Source of the DNA: Clostridia bacterium
GTDB taxonomy: Bacteria; Bacillota_A; Clostridia; Christensenellales; Aristaeellaceae
Reading direction: 5' to 3'
DNA: 45,676 nucleotides
NCBI GenBank assembly: GCA_017481065.1
Contig: JAFUPT010000011.1
Span: forward strand, 1-45,676
Shown: in pieces, positions 1-7,527 of the stretch
Position numbering within the stretch: the first letter of the stretch is position 1
How the letters are laid out: each line of letters opens with the position of its first letter
Position numbers and translations under genes: made by a program
The notes under the pieces: model-generated
Told to the model about the DNA's origin: nothing
The model's database searches: none
Seen by the model: the letters and a program-made list of their open reading frames with translations, nothing else

Positions 1-29
1 CATCCAGCCCGGCAGGAATGGGCTGGATG
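1..29. terminator. 10-bp hairpin at the window edge
   Basis: Bases 1-10 and 20-29 form a perfect 10-bp inverted repeat with a 9-base loop. There is no clear T-run after it. It probably belongs to the 3' end of a gene lying before the window. Confidence 0.45.
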
Positions 30-53
30 CGTTGTTCCTTCAATGTCATTCTC

Positions 54-86
54 AAAAAACCGGCCTCGCTCCGAGGCCGGTTTTTT
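54..86. terminator. Bidirectional rho-independent terminator
   Basis: Six A residues (54-59), a GC-rich 9-bp stem (60-68 with 72-80) and six T residues (81-86) form a symmetrical terminator that could work on either strand. It lies downstream of the minus-strand metallo-hydrolase gene and of whatever gene precedes the window. Read on the minus strand its loop region is GGAGC, as in the terminators at 30067 and 37076. Confidence 0.8.
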
Positions 87-118
87 ATGTGCGGGGTCCA
101 GGGGGGCGCTGCCTCCCT

Positions 119-150
119 GGCGGATTCTTAAGGCGGAGCCTTGAGCAGGG
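119..150. repeat. Dispersed intergenic repeat, copy 1
   Basis: This 32-base unit begins GGCGGATTCTTAAGGCGGAG. It matches 24372-24403 at all but one position and 37193-37220 over 28 bases. It contains the small inverted repeat CTTAAGGC/GCCTTGAG. All copies lie between genes and beside terminator hairpins. The stretch 1-182 shows no gene. Confidence 0.75.
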
Positions 151-182
151 GCTTGGGGACAGCGTCCCCAAAGGAACCCTCG

Positions 183-959
183 TCAGATCATCACATATTC
201 GCCCTGGCGCAGCATTTTCAGCTCGCAATCGGGGGCCTTTTCGCCGATGGTATCGATGATCTGCTGGGGATCGCCATGGTGGAGGGGGAAGGTCCAGAAG
301 TGGCAGGGCACGCACATTTTGCAGCCGAGCTTGCCGGCATATTCGGCGGCCTGGTAGCCATCGAGGTTGCCGAAGGCGCCGTTGATGGGCAGCAGGGCCA
401 CCTCGGGCTTGAGCTCCATGGGAACGGCGAGGCGATCCCAGGTGGGCGCGGTATCGCCTGCGTAATAGACGCGGGTGAAGCCGAAATCCAGGATGAAGCC
501 GAGGGCTTCGGGGGCCAGCTCGCCGTGGTCGCAGTCCACGGGGAGGATGCTGAACTCGCCGAGATCCAGCTTCTTGCCCTTTTCCAGCAGGTGGGCTCGG
601 CTCATATCGAGGCCCATTTCCTCCATCATCTTGATGCAGGGGGCGTTGGTGTAAACATGGGTCTTGCCGCTCTTCATGATCGGGCAGATGGCGTCGATAT
701 CGAAGTGGTCGCCGTGCTCATGGGAGATGATGAGCACATCGAATTCGATTTCATCCGGCTCACAGGGCGGGGGATTCATGCGCTTAAAGCCATAGCCGTT
801 TTCAGACAGGGTGCGCATTACGGAATCGGTGAAATAGGGGTCGATGGCGATGGATTTGCCGGATGCGGTCTTGATCAAAAAGCCTGCCTGGCCCAGCCAG
901 AACAGAGCAAGCTGGCCCTCGGCGGGCTTGGCGGCGGCGTATTCATTTACGAAATTCAT
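183..959 (-). CDS. UlaG-like MBL-fold metal-dependent hydrolase
   Basis: The 258-residue protein has the metallo-beta-lactamase fold signature H-x-H-x-D-H at H80-H85 (SHEHGDHFD), with H145, D169 (AGDT) and H220 as likely further metal ligands. The N-terminus (LFWLGQAGFLI) is typical of the UlaG-like/Zn-dependent hydrolase branch. There is no signal peptide, so it is cytosolic. UlaG itself is an L-ascorbate-6-phosphate lactonase and is longer, so the substrate here is unknown. The ATG at 959 follows AAAGGGG at good spacing. It is divergent from a LacI-family gene, and its promoter (1055-1027) overlaps the likely operator, which suggests sugar-dependent control. A longer open frame upstream runs antisense to the regulator and is not real. 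Confidence 0.85.
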   Translation of the reverse strand: MNFVNEYAAAKPAEGQLALFWLGQAGFLIKTASGKSIAIDPYFTDSVMRTLSENGYGFKRMNPPPCEPDEIEFDVLIISHEHGDHFDIDAICPIMKSGKTHVYTNAPCIKMMEEMGLDMSRAHLLEKGKKLDLGEFSILPVDCDHGELAPEALGFILDFGFTRVYYAGDTAPTWDRLAVPMELKPEVALLPINGAFGNLDGYQAAEYAGKLGCKMCVPCHFWTFPLHHGDPQQIIDTIGEKAPDCELKMLRQGEYVMI

Positions 960-999
960 AAAACTTACCCCTTTCGAACGCATTATGTAGTAGAAATAC

Positions 1000-1028
1000 T
1001 TGCAATCAGGCCGAGGATTGGGTATAAT
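1000..1028 (+). promoter_or_regulatory. Sigma-A promoter for the LacI-family gene at 1119
   Basis: TTGCAA (1000-1005), 17 bases, then TATAAT (1023-1028). Transcription would start near 1035, so the inverted repeat at 1046-1071 lies in the early transcribed region and could give autoregulation. Confidence 0.75.
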
Positions 1029-1055
1029 TTTACCAATGCCGCAACCTGTGATCAA
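1027..1055 (-). promoter_or_regulatory. Candidate promoter for the MBL hydrolase gene
   Basis: On the minus strand TTGATC (1055-1050), 17 bases, then TAAAAT (1032-1027). The -35 element lies inside the inverted repeat 1046-1071, so a bound repressor would block it. Confidence 0.5.
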
Positions 1056-1071
1056 CAATAATGTATCACAG
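1046..1071. promoter_or_regulatory. Inverted-repeat operator candidate
   Basis: CTGTGAT (1046-1052) and ATCACAG (1065-1071) are perfect inverted arms separated by 12 bases. The site sits between the divergent MBL and LacI-family genes, over one promoter's -35 and downstream of the other's start. Binding by the adjacent regulator is an inference. Confidence 0.6.
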
Positions 1072-1118
1072 CTTGGGCGTTTCGTAAAGTGTTTTTTGCA
1101 GAGAGGGCGGGGACAGAA

Positions 1119-2153
1119 TTGGAAAAGCGCACCACCATCTATGACATTGCGAGGAAGCTGGGCATATCCACGGCCACGGTGAACCGCGCGCTCACCGGCA
1201 AACCCAAGGTGAAGGCGGAAACCCGCGCCCTGGTGCTCAAGACCGCGGCGGAGATGGGCTTCAAGCCCAACGCCCTGGCGCGCTCCCTCGCCCGGGGAAG
1301 GCTGCGGCTGGCGGTGATCGGTTTCACCAGCTTCCCGGAATTCCACGACCAGTTTCTCCAGGGCGCGATGAACGCCGGCGAGGAATTGCAGGATTACAAT
1401 GTCGAAGTGGTGTACTACGGCTACAACCAGGGCGCGACCAACACAGAGGAGGCAGAGGCCTTCTTGGACGATACCATCTACGCCATCGCCGAGGGAGGCT
1501 TCGACGGCGTGCTGGCGCTGGCGCGGGACAGCAAGTCCTTTGGCGTCTTCAAGGAGCGGGGCATCTGCCTCGCCACCGCAGTGAATGATATCAATGCGGA
1601 GATGCGCCGCTTCCATGTATGCTACAACGGCTTCGTGGCCGGGCGCATCGCGGCGGAGCTGATCTACCGCTTCATGCCGGACCACAGCCTGCCGGTAGCC
1701 ATCGCATCGGGCTTTGAGGGCATGGGCGTGCATGACCGCATGGTTTCCGGCTTCAAGGAGCAGATGAAAACTATGCCGCTGAACCTGTACACCATCTGCT
1801 ACAACAAGGACAATGAGGAAATTGCCTATGAAAATACCCTGCGCCTGCTGGAGGAATGCCCGAATCTCGGCGCGATCTATGTGAATTCCTACAATTCGGC
1901 AAATGTGATCCGCGCCGTGCGGGAGAAGGGGCTGGCGGGGAAGATACTGCTGATTACATCGGATATCAACGATGAGCTGAGAAGCTGCATCGCCGACGGA
2001 ACCGTGGCAGCGTCCATCTTCCAGAACCAGCATGAGCAGGGCAGGCTGGGCGTGCATAAGCTGTTCAATCTGCTGGTAAACAACGAGGATCTGCCGGATA
2101 CGCACACCATCAAGCCGAGGATTATTTTCAATTCGAACCTTTCAATCTTTTGA
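1119..2153 (+). CDS. LacI-family transcriptional regulator
   Basis: The 344-residue protein has an N-terminal LacI helix-turn-helix (TIYDIARKLGIS-TATVNRALTG, about residues 5-27), a hinge helix region (ALARSLARG), and a periplasmic-binding-protein-like sugar domain from about residue 60. The TTG at 1119 is chosen because GAGGGCGGGG lies just upstream and the HTH begins right after it. A GTG at 1089 would add 10 residues with no ribosome binding site. It diverges from the MBL hydrolase gene across an operator-like inverted repeat and probably controls that gene and itself. The helix has TVNRAL where many LacI proteins have TVSRAL. The effector is unknown. Confidence 0.9.
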   Translation: MEKRTTIYDIARKLGISTATVNRALTGKPKVKAETRALVLKTAAEMGFKPNALARSLARGRLRLAVIGFTSFPEFHDQFLQGAMNAGEELQDYNVEVVYYGYNQGATNTEEAEAFLDDTIYAIAEGGFDGVLALARDSKSFGVFKERGICLATAVNDINAEMRRFHVCYNGFVAGRIAAELIYRFMPDHSLPVAIASGFEGMGVHDRMVSGFKEQMKTMPLNLYTICYNKDNEEIAYENTLRLLEECPNLGAIYVNSYNSANVIRAVREKGLAGKILLITSDINDELRSCIADGTVAASIFQNQHEQGRLGVHKLFNLLVNNEDLPDTHTIKPRIIFNSNLSIF

Positions 2154-2159
2154 CGGAAT

Positions 2160-2182
2160 GCCCGCCTGCTTTGCAGACGGGC
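2160..2182 (+). terminator. Hairpin after the first lacI-type gene
   Basis: GCCCGCCTGC (2160-2169) pairs with GCAGACGGGC (2173-2182) apart from one mismatch. It is followed by AAAAATTTT, not a clean T-run, so termination is probable but not certain. Confidence 0.45.
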
Positions 2183-2220
2183 AAAAATTTTGCCGCTTTG
2201 CTGGAAAAAGCGGAAGGGGC

Positions 2221-2249
2221 TTGACAGTACATGCAGAATGTGCTATATT
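2221..2249 (+). promoter_or_regulatory. Strong extended -10 promoter for the second lacI-type gene
   Basis: TTGACA (2221-2226), 17 bases, TATATT (2244-2249) preceded by TGC (extended -10). The operator at 2261-2275 covers the expected start of transcription. Confidence 0.8.
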
Positions 2250-2260
2250 AAACATAACAA

Positions 2261-2275
2261 ATGAAACGGTTCGTA
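2261..2275. promoter_or_regulatory. LacI-type operator, copy 1
   Basis: The 13-base core TGAAACGGTTCGT (2262-2274) is repeated exactly, in reverse orientation, at 3421-3433 in front of the sugar isomerase gene. It is an imperfect palindrome around a central CG, as is usual for LacI-family sites. Position just after the -10 box suggests autorepression. Confidence 0.7.
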
Positions 2276-2304
2276 TTTAACATACTTTCATCAAGGAGAT
2301 GTTC

Positions 2305-3354
2305 GTGAAGAAGGTAACGATCCGGGATATCGCCCGGGAAGCCAACGTATCCGTGGGCACGGTAAGTAAATATCTCAATGGCCGCACGGATATGCGGGAA
2401 GCGAACCGCAGGGCCATCAGCGAGGCCATCGAGCGGCTGGATTACAGCGTAAACATGGTTGCCCGCACCCTCGCCCACAAGCCCATCAAGATCGGCGTGC
2501 TGCTCTCCTCGGTATTTGATGAATACTTCACCCCCATGCTGGAGGGCATACGCGGTGCTGTGGATTCCCTGGTGGATCACAAGGTTTCCGCCGTGTATGA
2601 GCGCTACGCCGGTTATTACGACGACCAGAAGATCATCGATATCCTGGAAGATTACATGCGGCAGGATGTGAACGGCATCATTCTGGCGCCCTCGCGCTAC
2701 CAGAACCTCTCCGGCGTGATTGCCAAGCTGGAACAGGCGGGGATTCCCGTGGTGCTGGTGGTTTCGGACATGAACGCCATGCGGGCAAAGCGGCTGGCCT
2801 ATGTGGGCATTGACGCCGAGCTTTCCGGAAAGATTGCCGCGGATTTTGCCTGCCTGCTGCTGGAGCCGGGCGACGCCACCGCCGTATTTTTGGGCGGCAT
2901 GGAGGTTGTGGAGCACAAGGACAAGGCGGACAGCTACTGCGCGGGCTGCATTGCCGGGGGATTGAAGATTTCCGGCGTGTGCGAGGCGCAGGATGATCCC
3001 AAGGTGGCCTACCAGCTGACCCTGAACCTGCTGCGCCGCCACCCGGAGACGAAGCTGATCTATGTGGCCACGGGCAATTCCATCGCGGTGTGCGAGGCCA
3101 TATGCGAATGCGGAAAGCAGGACAGCGTGCGGGTGATCGCCACGGACCTGCCCCAGGATTTGAAGGACTATGTAAAGAGCGGCATGGTGATCGGCGTGCT
3201 GGGACAGCACATGTACCGGCAGGGCGAGGTGGCGGTGCGCACGCTGTACAATTACCTGACAGAGGGCGTGCTTGCCGAGGATGAGATCAAGATTGCCCCG
3301 GATCTGATGCTCAGGAGCGCGATTTTGAGCAGGTGGAACGAAGAATACGCATGA
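2305..3354 (+). CDS. LacI-family regulator, likely controller of the sugar cluster
   Basis: The 349-residue regulator starts with a LacI HTH (VTIRDIAREANVS-VGTVSKYLNG, residues 4-26), followed by the hinge (VNMVARTLAHKP) and a sugar-binding core (GVLLSSVFDEYF onward). The start is taken as GTG 2305 because AAGGAG at 2293-2298 is six bases from it. The ATG at 2299 would touch the ribosome binding site. It is co-oriented with the catabolic genes and flanked by two copies of the same 13-bp operator core, one over its own promoter and one before the isomerase. From this the inference is an autoregulated, sugar-responsive repressor of the genes from 3489 onward. Confidence 0.9.
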   Translation: MKKVTIRDIAREANVSVGTVSKYLNGRTDMREANRRAISEAIERLDYSVNMVARTLAHKPIKIGVLLSSVFDEYFTPMLEGIRGAVDSLVDHKVSAVYERYAGYYDDQKIIDILEDYMRQDVNGIILAPSRYQNLSGVIAKLEQAGIPVVLVVSDMNAMRAKRLAYVGIDAELSGKIAADFACLLLEPGDATAVFLGGMEVVEHKDKADSYCAGCIAGGLKISGVCEAQDDPKVAYQLTLNLLRRHPETKLIYVATGNSIAVCEAICECGKQDSVRVIATDLPQDLKDYVKSGMVIGVLGQHMYRQGEVAVRTLYNYLTEGVLAEDEIKIAPDLMLRSAILSRWNEEYA

Positions 3355-3420
3355 ATCCGGGCTGCGGCCCGGGCATGCTTCGGGAGATAGGGATGCGCTG
3401 AATTTTTATTTCGGCAAAAA

Positions 3421-3433
3421 ACGAACCGTTTCA
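3421..3433. promoter_or_regulatory. LacI-type operator, copy 2, before the isomerase operon
   Basis: This is the exact reverse complement of the core at 2262-2274. It lies 56-68 bases before the isomerase start codon. No good -35/-10 pair is obvious between it and the gene; TTGAAC at 3437 with TTTATA at 3462 is the nearest, with a long 19-base spacer. Confidence 0.7.
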
Positions 3434-3488
3434 CTTTTGAACTTCGGAATCAAAAAACTTTTTTATATTTGAGAGGAGAATGAGACAC

Positions 3489-4925
3489 ATGCAGACTGTA
3501 AAGATCGGATTTGTACCTTCCACCTGGGAATCCTGGGACGGCAGCGAATACACCGGCCGCCTCCAGTGGGCAAAGGCAATGCGCAAGCGCTGCCTGGACG
3601 TGATGGCAAAGGTGCCGGGCCTGGAGATCGTGGTTCCCAGCGAGGAGCTGACGGAGTTCGGCTGCGTGGGTACCCTGGAAGAGGGCATGAAGGTTGCCGA
3701 GCTGTTCAAGAAGGAGGATATCAAGGGCTTGATCGTGGGCAACATGAACTTCGGCTTCGAGACCGCCCTGGGCCCGATCTTCTCTTCCATCGACCGTGAA
3801 ATGCCCATTCTGCACTTTGCCACCAAGAGCGGCGCATATTCCCCCCAGGGCAACCGCGCCACTGATACCTGGTGCGGCCAGTTCATGACCTGCTCTGCAA
3901 TGAAGCGCAGGGGACTGAAGTTTGAGCACATCATCACCTGCGATCCCGAGGAGCCCATCTTCGCCGAGAAGCTGGAAATTTTCACCCGCGCGGTGAACGC
4001 CATCGCACGCTTCAAGGGCGCGCGCATCCTGCAGATCGGCACCCGTCCCACGGGCTTCGAATCTGAATTCTGCAATGAGCAGCTGATGATGAAGAAGTTC
4101 CGCCAGGTGCTGGTTCCCGTGGACCTTGCCACCGCTTACGAGACCATGGACGCCATCACCGCGGATGATCCCCGGGTGAAGGAGATCGTTGCCGATATCA
4201 TTGGCGGCGCGGACGAGATCATCAAGGAAACCCACGATTATGACGGCAGCCTGATCAACCAGGCCCGCTTCGAGCTGACCATCAAGACCCTGATGGAGAA
4301 GTTCCACTGCGACGCGGTTGCCTCCAGTTGCTGGGAGAGCCTGCAGCACAAGTACGGCATCGCCGCCTGCTCCACCTTCTCCCGCCTGAACAACCAGGGC
4401 ATCATCACCGCCTGCGAGGTGGACGTGATGGGCGCGCTGACCATGCTGGCCATGAACGCCTGCGCCCTGGGCGAAACTCCCTCCGATTTCATCGACTGGA
4501 CCGACCTGCATCCCACCGAGCCCAACACCTGGCTGGCATGGCACTGCGGCAACGCCGCCTGCAGCCTGTGCGCCGATGGCTGCAGCGCCGTGCTGCGCAA
4601 GAATGAGCGACTGGGCCTGTGGAGCGACCACTGCTTCGGCGCCATCGAATTCCGCATGAAGAACGGCCCCGTGACCTGCGCCCGCATGATGGAATACGAC
4701 GGCAAGTACACCATGTTCTACGGCGTGGGCGAATCCCTGGATATCGGCCCGCTCTCCCGCGGCTGCTACGCCTGGGTGAAGGTAAAGGATATCGCGGATT
4801 GGGAGATGAAGATGATCGAAGCCGGCGTGGTGCACCATGGCGTGCTGGTACATGACGCGAAGGTTGCAGACGCGCTGGGCATGTTCTGCAAGTTCCTCGA
4901 TATTGAAGGCGTAAAGGGTGCATAA
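3489..4925 (+). CDS. L-fucose/L-arabinose isomerase family protein
   Basis: The 478-residue protein resembles the FucI/AraA isomerase family, which interconverts aldose and ketose with a divalent metal. Likely metal-binding residues are visible with FucI/AraA-like spacing: E310 (ACEVDVMGAL), D336 (DWTDLHP), H352 (WHCGN) and H449/H450 near the C-terminus. The start is ATG 3489, ten bases after AGGAG; ATG 3480 is only one base from it. It is the first gene after the operator at 3421 and is followed after three bases by an FGGY kinase, the usual isomerase-kinase pairing. It is shorter than classical FucI (about 590 residues) and close to AraA in length. The substrate (fucose, arabinose or another aldose) is not determined. 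Confidence 0.87.
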   Translation: MQTVKIGFVPSTWESWDGSEYTGRLQWAKAMRKRCLDVMAKVPGLEIVVPSEELTEFGCVGTLEEGMKVAELFKKEDIKGLIVGNMNFGFETALGPIFSSIDREMPILHFATKSGAYSPQGNRATDTWCGQFMTCSAMKRRGLKFEHIITCDPEEPIFAEKLEIFTRAVNAIARFKGARILQIGTRPTGFESEFCNEQLMMKKFRQVLVPVDLATAYETMDAITADDPRVKEIVADIIGGADEIIKETHDYDGSLINQARFELTIKTLMEKFHCDAVASSCWESLQHKYGIAACSTFSRLNNQGIITACEVDVMGALTMLAMNACALGETPSDFIDWTDLHPTEPNTWLAWHCGNAACSLCADGCSAVLRKNERLGLWSDHCFGAIEFRMKNGPVTCARMMEYDGKYTMFYGVGESLDIGPLSRGCYAWVKVKDIADWEMKMIEAGVVHHGVLVHDAKVADALGMFCKFLDIEGVKGA

Positions 4926-4928
4926 GCA

Positions 4929-6425
4929 ATGAGCGTACTGGGAATTGACGTTGGAACTTCCACCTGCAAGGGCATTGTGCTGAATGCGGGCGGCGAAATC
5001 ATCGCGCAGGGCCAGGTCGACTATGCGCAGCAGGTAAACTTAAGCGGCAGCATCGCGGAGCTCCCGGCGGAGGTATTCCGGGACAGCGTGTTTGCGCTGG
5101 TTGAAAAGCTGGCTGGCGAGACGGCGGGCTGCGACCCGGTTTGCGCCATCGCATTCAGCACCCATGGCGAAACGCTGATCCCTGTGGATGAAAAAAATGA
5201 GGCCGTGCGGCCGGCCATGCTGAGCATGGACCGCCGCTGCGCGCCCCAGGCGGCTGTGCTGGAGGAGAGGATTGGCGCAAGCCGGTTCTACGAAATCACG
5301 GGCACGCCCATCCACTCCCAGTATCCCATGCCGAAGATCATGTGGATGCTGGAAAACGAAGCGGAATTGGTAAAGAGGGTGAAGCGATACTGCTCCACCC
5401 AGGATTACCTGCACGGCTGCCTCGGCGTGCCGGGCTATGTGGATTATTCCCTGGCTTCCCGCTTCGGCGGACTGGATGTGAAGGAGCATGCCTGGTCGAA
5501 GGAAATCCTTGAATGCGTGGGGATTGACGAAAGCCAGCTCTCCAGACCCGTCTGCGCAGGCACTTCCATCGGCGCAATTCCCGCTGAAATTGCCGAAAGG
5601 CTGCACCTTGGAAAGAATGTACATGTAGTTGCCGGCGGCCACGACCAGCCCTGCGCGTCCTTTGGAATGGGCGCGCGGGCGGGCGCGGTCACGGTTTCCG
5701 CAGGCAGCTATGAATGCGCGGCCATCATGACCGATGCGCCGCTGAACGATGGGCGCGGCATGCGCTATGGACTCAATTCCTACTGCCATGTGGTGCCGGG
5801 AAAGTATGTTACCCTCGCGTTCTTCGCCTCGGGGCTGATGGTGCAGTGGTTTATCGACCGCTTCTGCCGGCTGGAAAAGCAGCAGGCGGAGGAGGCGGGG
5901 AAGAAGGTATTTTCCATCCTGGAGGATATGGCGCCGGACGGCCCTACGGGCATATGCATCACGCCCCACATCCATGGCGCGATGAACCCCGAATGGAACG
6001 AGCGGGCGACTGCCCGGATTACCGGGCTCACCGCCACGGACGGGATCGGGGAGATGTACCGCGCGGTGCTGGAGGGCGCGAGCTGCGAGCTGGATTTGAA
6101 TATCCGGGTGCTTGAGAAGCTCTCCGGGAAGATTGAACGGCTGGTGATGAGCGGCGGCGGAGCGAAATCCGATTTCTGGATGCGGCTGCGCGCGGATATC
6201 ACCGGAAAGGCCGTATACCGCGTTACCGGCGGCACGGATGCATCCTGCATGGGTGCGGCGCTGCTGGCGGGATTGGGCGGCAGGATGTTTGCAAGCTATG
6301 AAGAGGCGCTTGAGAAGGTGCAGAAGCAGCTGGATTGCTTCATGCCGGGAGACGCCGCAGCCTATGCGGGCCAGAAGGCGGATTACCTGAAGCTGCACCG
6401 GCCGGGATTGCTGGAGGATAGGTGA
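4929..6425 (+). CDS. FGGY-family carbohydrate kinase
   Basis: The 498-residue cytosolic kinase has the N-terminal ribonuclease-H-like ATPase motif (LGIDVGTSTCKG, residues 3-14), a second conserved block with the probable catalytic Asp (GGHDQPCASFG), and C-terminal ATP-binding motifs (MSGGGAKSDFW and DASCMGAALLAG). FGGY kinases phosphorylate ketoses such as xylulose, ribulose, fuculose, rhamnulose or apulose. It starts three bases after the isomerase stop and ends one base before the next gene, so it is part of one operon and probably phosphorylates the ketose made by the isomerase. LsrK, which phosphorylates AI-2, also belongs to this family, but the surrounding genes point to a sugar. Confidence 0.92.
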   Translation: MSVLGIDVGTSTCKGIVLNAGGEIIAQGQVDYAQQVNLSGSIAELPAEVFRDSVFALVEKLAGETAGCDPVCAIAFSTHGETLIPVDEKNEAVRPAMLSMDRRCAPQAAVLEERIGASRFYEITGTPIHSQYPMPKIMWMLENEAELVKRVKRYCSTQDYLHGCLGVPGYVDYSLASRFGGLDVKEHAWSKEILECVGIDESQLSRPVCAGTSIGAIPAEIAERLHLGKNVHVVAGGHDQPCASFGMGARAGAVTVSAGSYECAAIMTDAPLNDGRGMRYGLNSYCHVVPGKYVTLAFFASGLMVQWFIDRFCRLEKQQAEEAGKKVFSILEDMAPDGPTGICITPHIHGAMNPEWNERATARITGLTATDGIGEMYRAVLEGASCELDLNIRVLEKLSGKIERLVMSGGGAKSDFWMRLRADITGKAVYRVTGGTDASCMGAALLAGLGGRMFASYEEALEKVQKQLDCFMPGDAAAYAGQKADYLKLHRPGLLEDR

Positions 6426-6426
6426 A

Positions 6427-7524
6427 ATGAAAGAATTCAAGCCTTACCTTGATAAGGAACAACTGAGAAGGCACATGGGCAGCATGGGCCAGCTGGCGGG
6501 ACTCAGGAAGTACCGCCTGGATGATGGCCGCGCATCCGGGGTGGAGGCCGTGGATGTGCGCACCGGCGGCGGCTTGGAGTATACGGTGCTCCCCGGCCGC
6601 GGCATGGATATCGCCTGGACCAGCTACAAGGGCGTGCCGGTTTCTTATATGTCCAACACCGGCGTGAGCTCCGCCGCGCTCTACGAGAGCGAAGGCATGG
6701 AATGGCTGCGGGGCTTCTTTGCCGGCATGCTCACCACCTGCGGCTTTGCCAATGTGGGCGGCCCCTGCGAGGGGAGCCATCCGGTGATCGGCAGGCGCAG
6801 CTACGGCCTGCACGGCAGGCTCACCACCATTCCGGCCAGCGAAATGGGCACCCGGGAGGAATGGGTGGACGGCGAATACAGGATGTGCGTGACCGGCAAG
6901 ATGCGCGAGAGCATTGTGCACGGCGAGAACATGAGCCTGCGCCGCAGCATCTGTTCCACCCTCGGCGGAAACAGGATCGAGCTGCACGATGTGATCGAGA
7001 ATGAGAGCACCCGTCCCCAGCCGATGATGCTGCTCTACCACATGAACCTGGGCTACCCGGTGCTTTCCCCGGATACGCGGCTGGTGACGGCCTCGGAGAG
7101 CATCCGCGGCGCGAGCGAAGAGGCCCGGGCGGAGATGGATATTTACGACCGCTTCGAGGCTCCTGTTGCCGGGCGCACCGAGCGGTGCTACTTCCATGTG
7201 CCCATGGCGGGGGAGGACGGCCTCGCCCGCGTGGCTGTGGTGAACGACGCGCTGGAGCTGGGCGTGATGTTTAGCTTCAGGCCGGAGCAGCTGCCCTGCA
7301 TGTGCCAGTGGAAGATGCTCAACGAGGGCGAATATGTGCTGGGCATCGAGCCGGGCAATACCTATCCCACCGGCCGGGCCAATGCCGAGGAAAATGGAAG
7401 CCTTGATATGCTTTCCCCCGGCGAGATCCGCAAGGTGGATATTACGATTGAAATTCTGGACGGCGCGGCCGCCATTTCCGGGGCGGAGGAGCTGATCGCC
7501 CAAATTAAGAAGGCGAGGACTTGA
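6427..7524 (+). CDS. DUF4432 family (aldose 1-epimerase-like) protein, paralog 1
   Basis: This 365-residue protein has the DUF4432 pattern, a branch of the galactose mutarotase superfamily: VLPGRGMDI, a LTTCGF motif, YGLHGR, LLYHMNLGYP and GIEPGN. The family fold binds sugars and may interconvert anomers or open-chain forms. It has no signal peptide. One base separates it from the kinase stop and three bases from the next start, so it is translated within the same operon. Two further paralogs are at 19479 and 39222 (minus strand). Specific activity is not known; supply of the correct anomer to the isomerase is a reasonable inference. Confidence 0.85.
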   Translation: MKEFKPYLDKEQLRRHMGSMGQLAGLRKYRLDDGRASGVEAVDVRTGGGLEYTVLPGRGMDIAWTSYKGVPVSYMSNTGVSSAALYESEGMEWLRGFFAGMLTTCGFANVGGPCEGSHPVIGRRSYGLHGRLTTIPASEMGTREEWVDGEYRMCVTGKMRESIVHGENMSLRRSICSTLGGNRIELHDVIENESTRPQPMMLLYHMNLGYPVLSPDTRLVTASESIRGASEEARAEMDIYDRFEAPVAGRTERCYFHVPMAGEDGLARVAVVNDALELGVMFSFRPEQLPCMCQWKMLNEGEYVLGIEPGNTYPTGRANAEENGSLDMLSPGEIRKVDITIEILDGAAAISGAEELIAQIKKART

Positions 7525-7527
7525 GCT

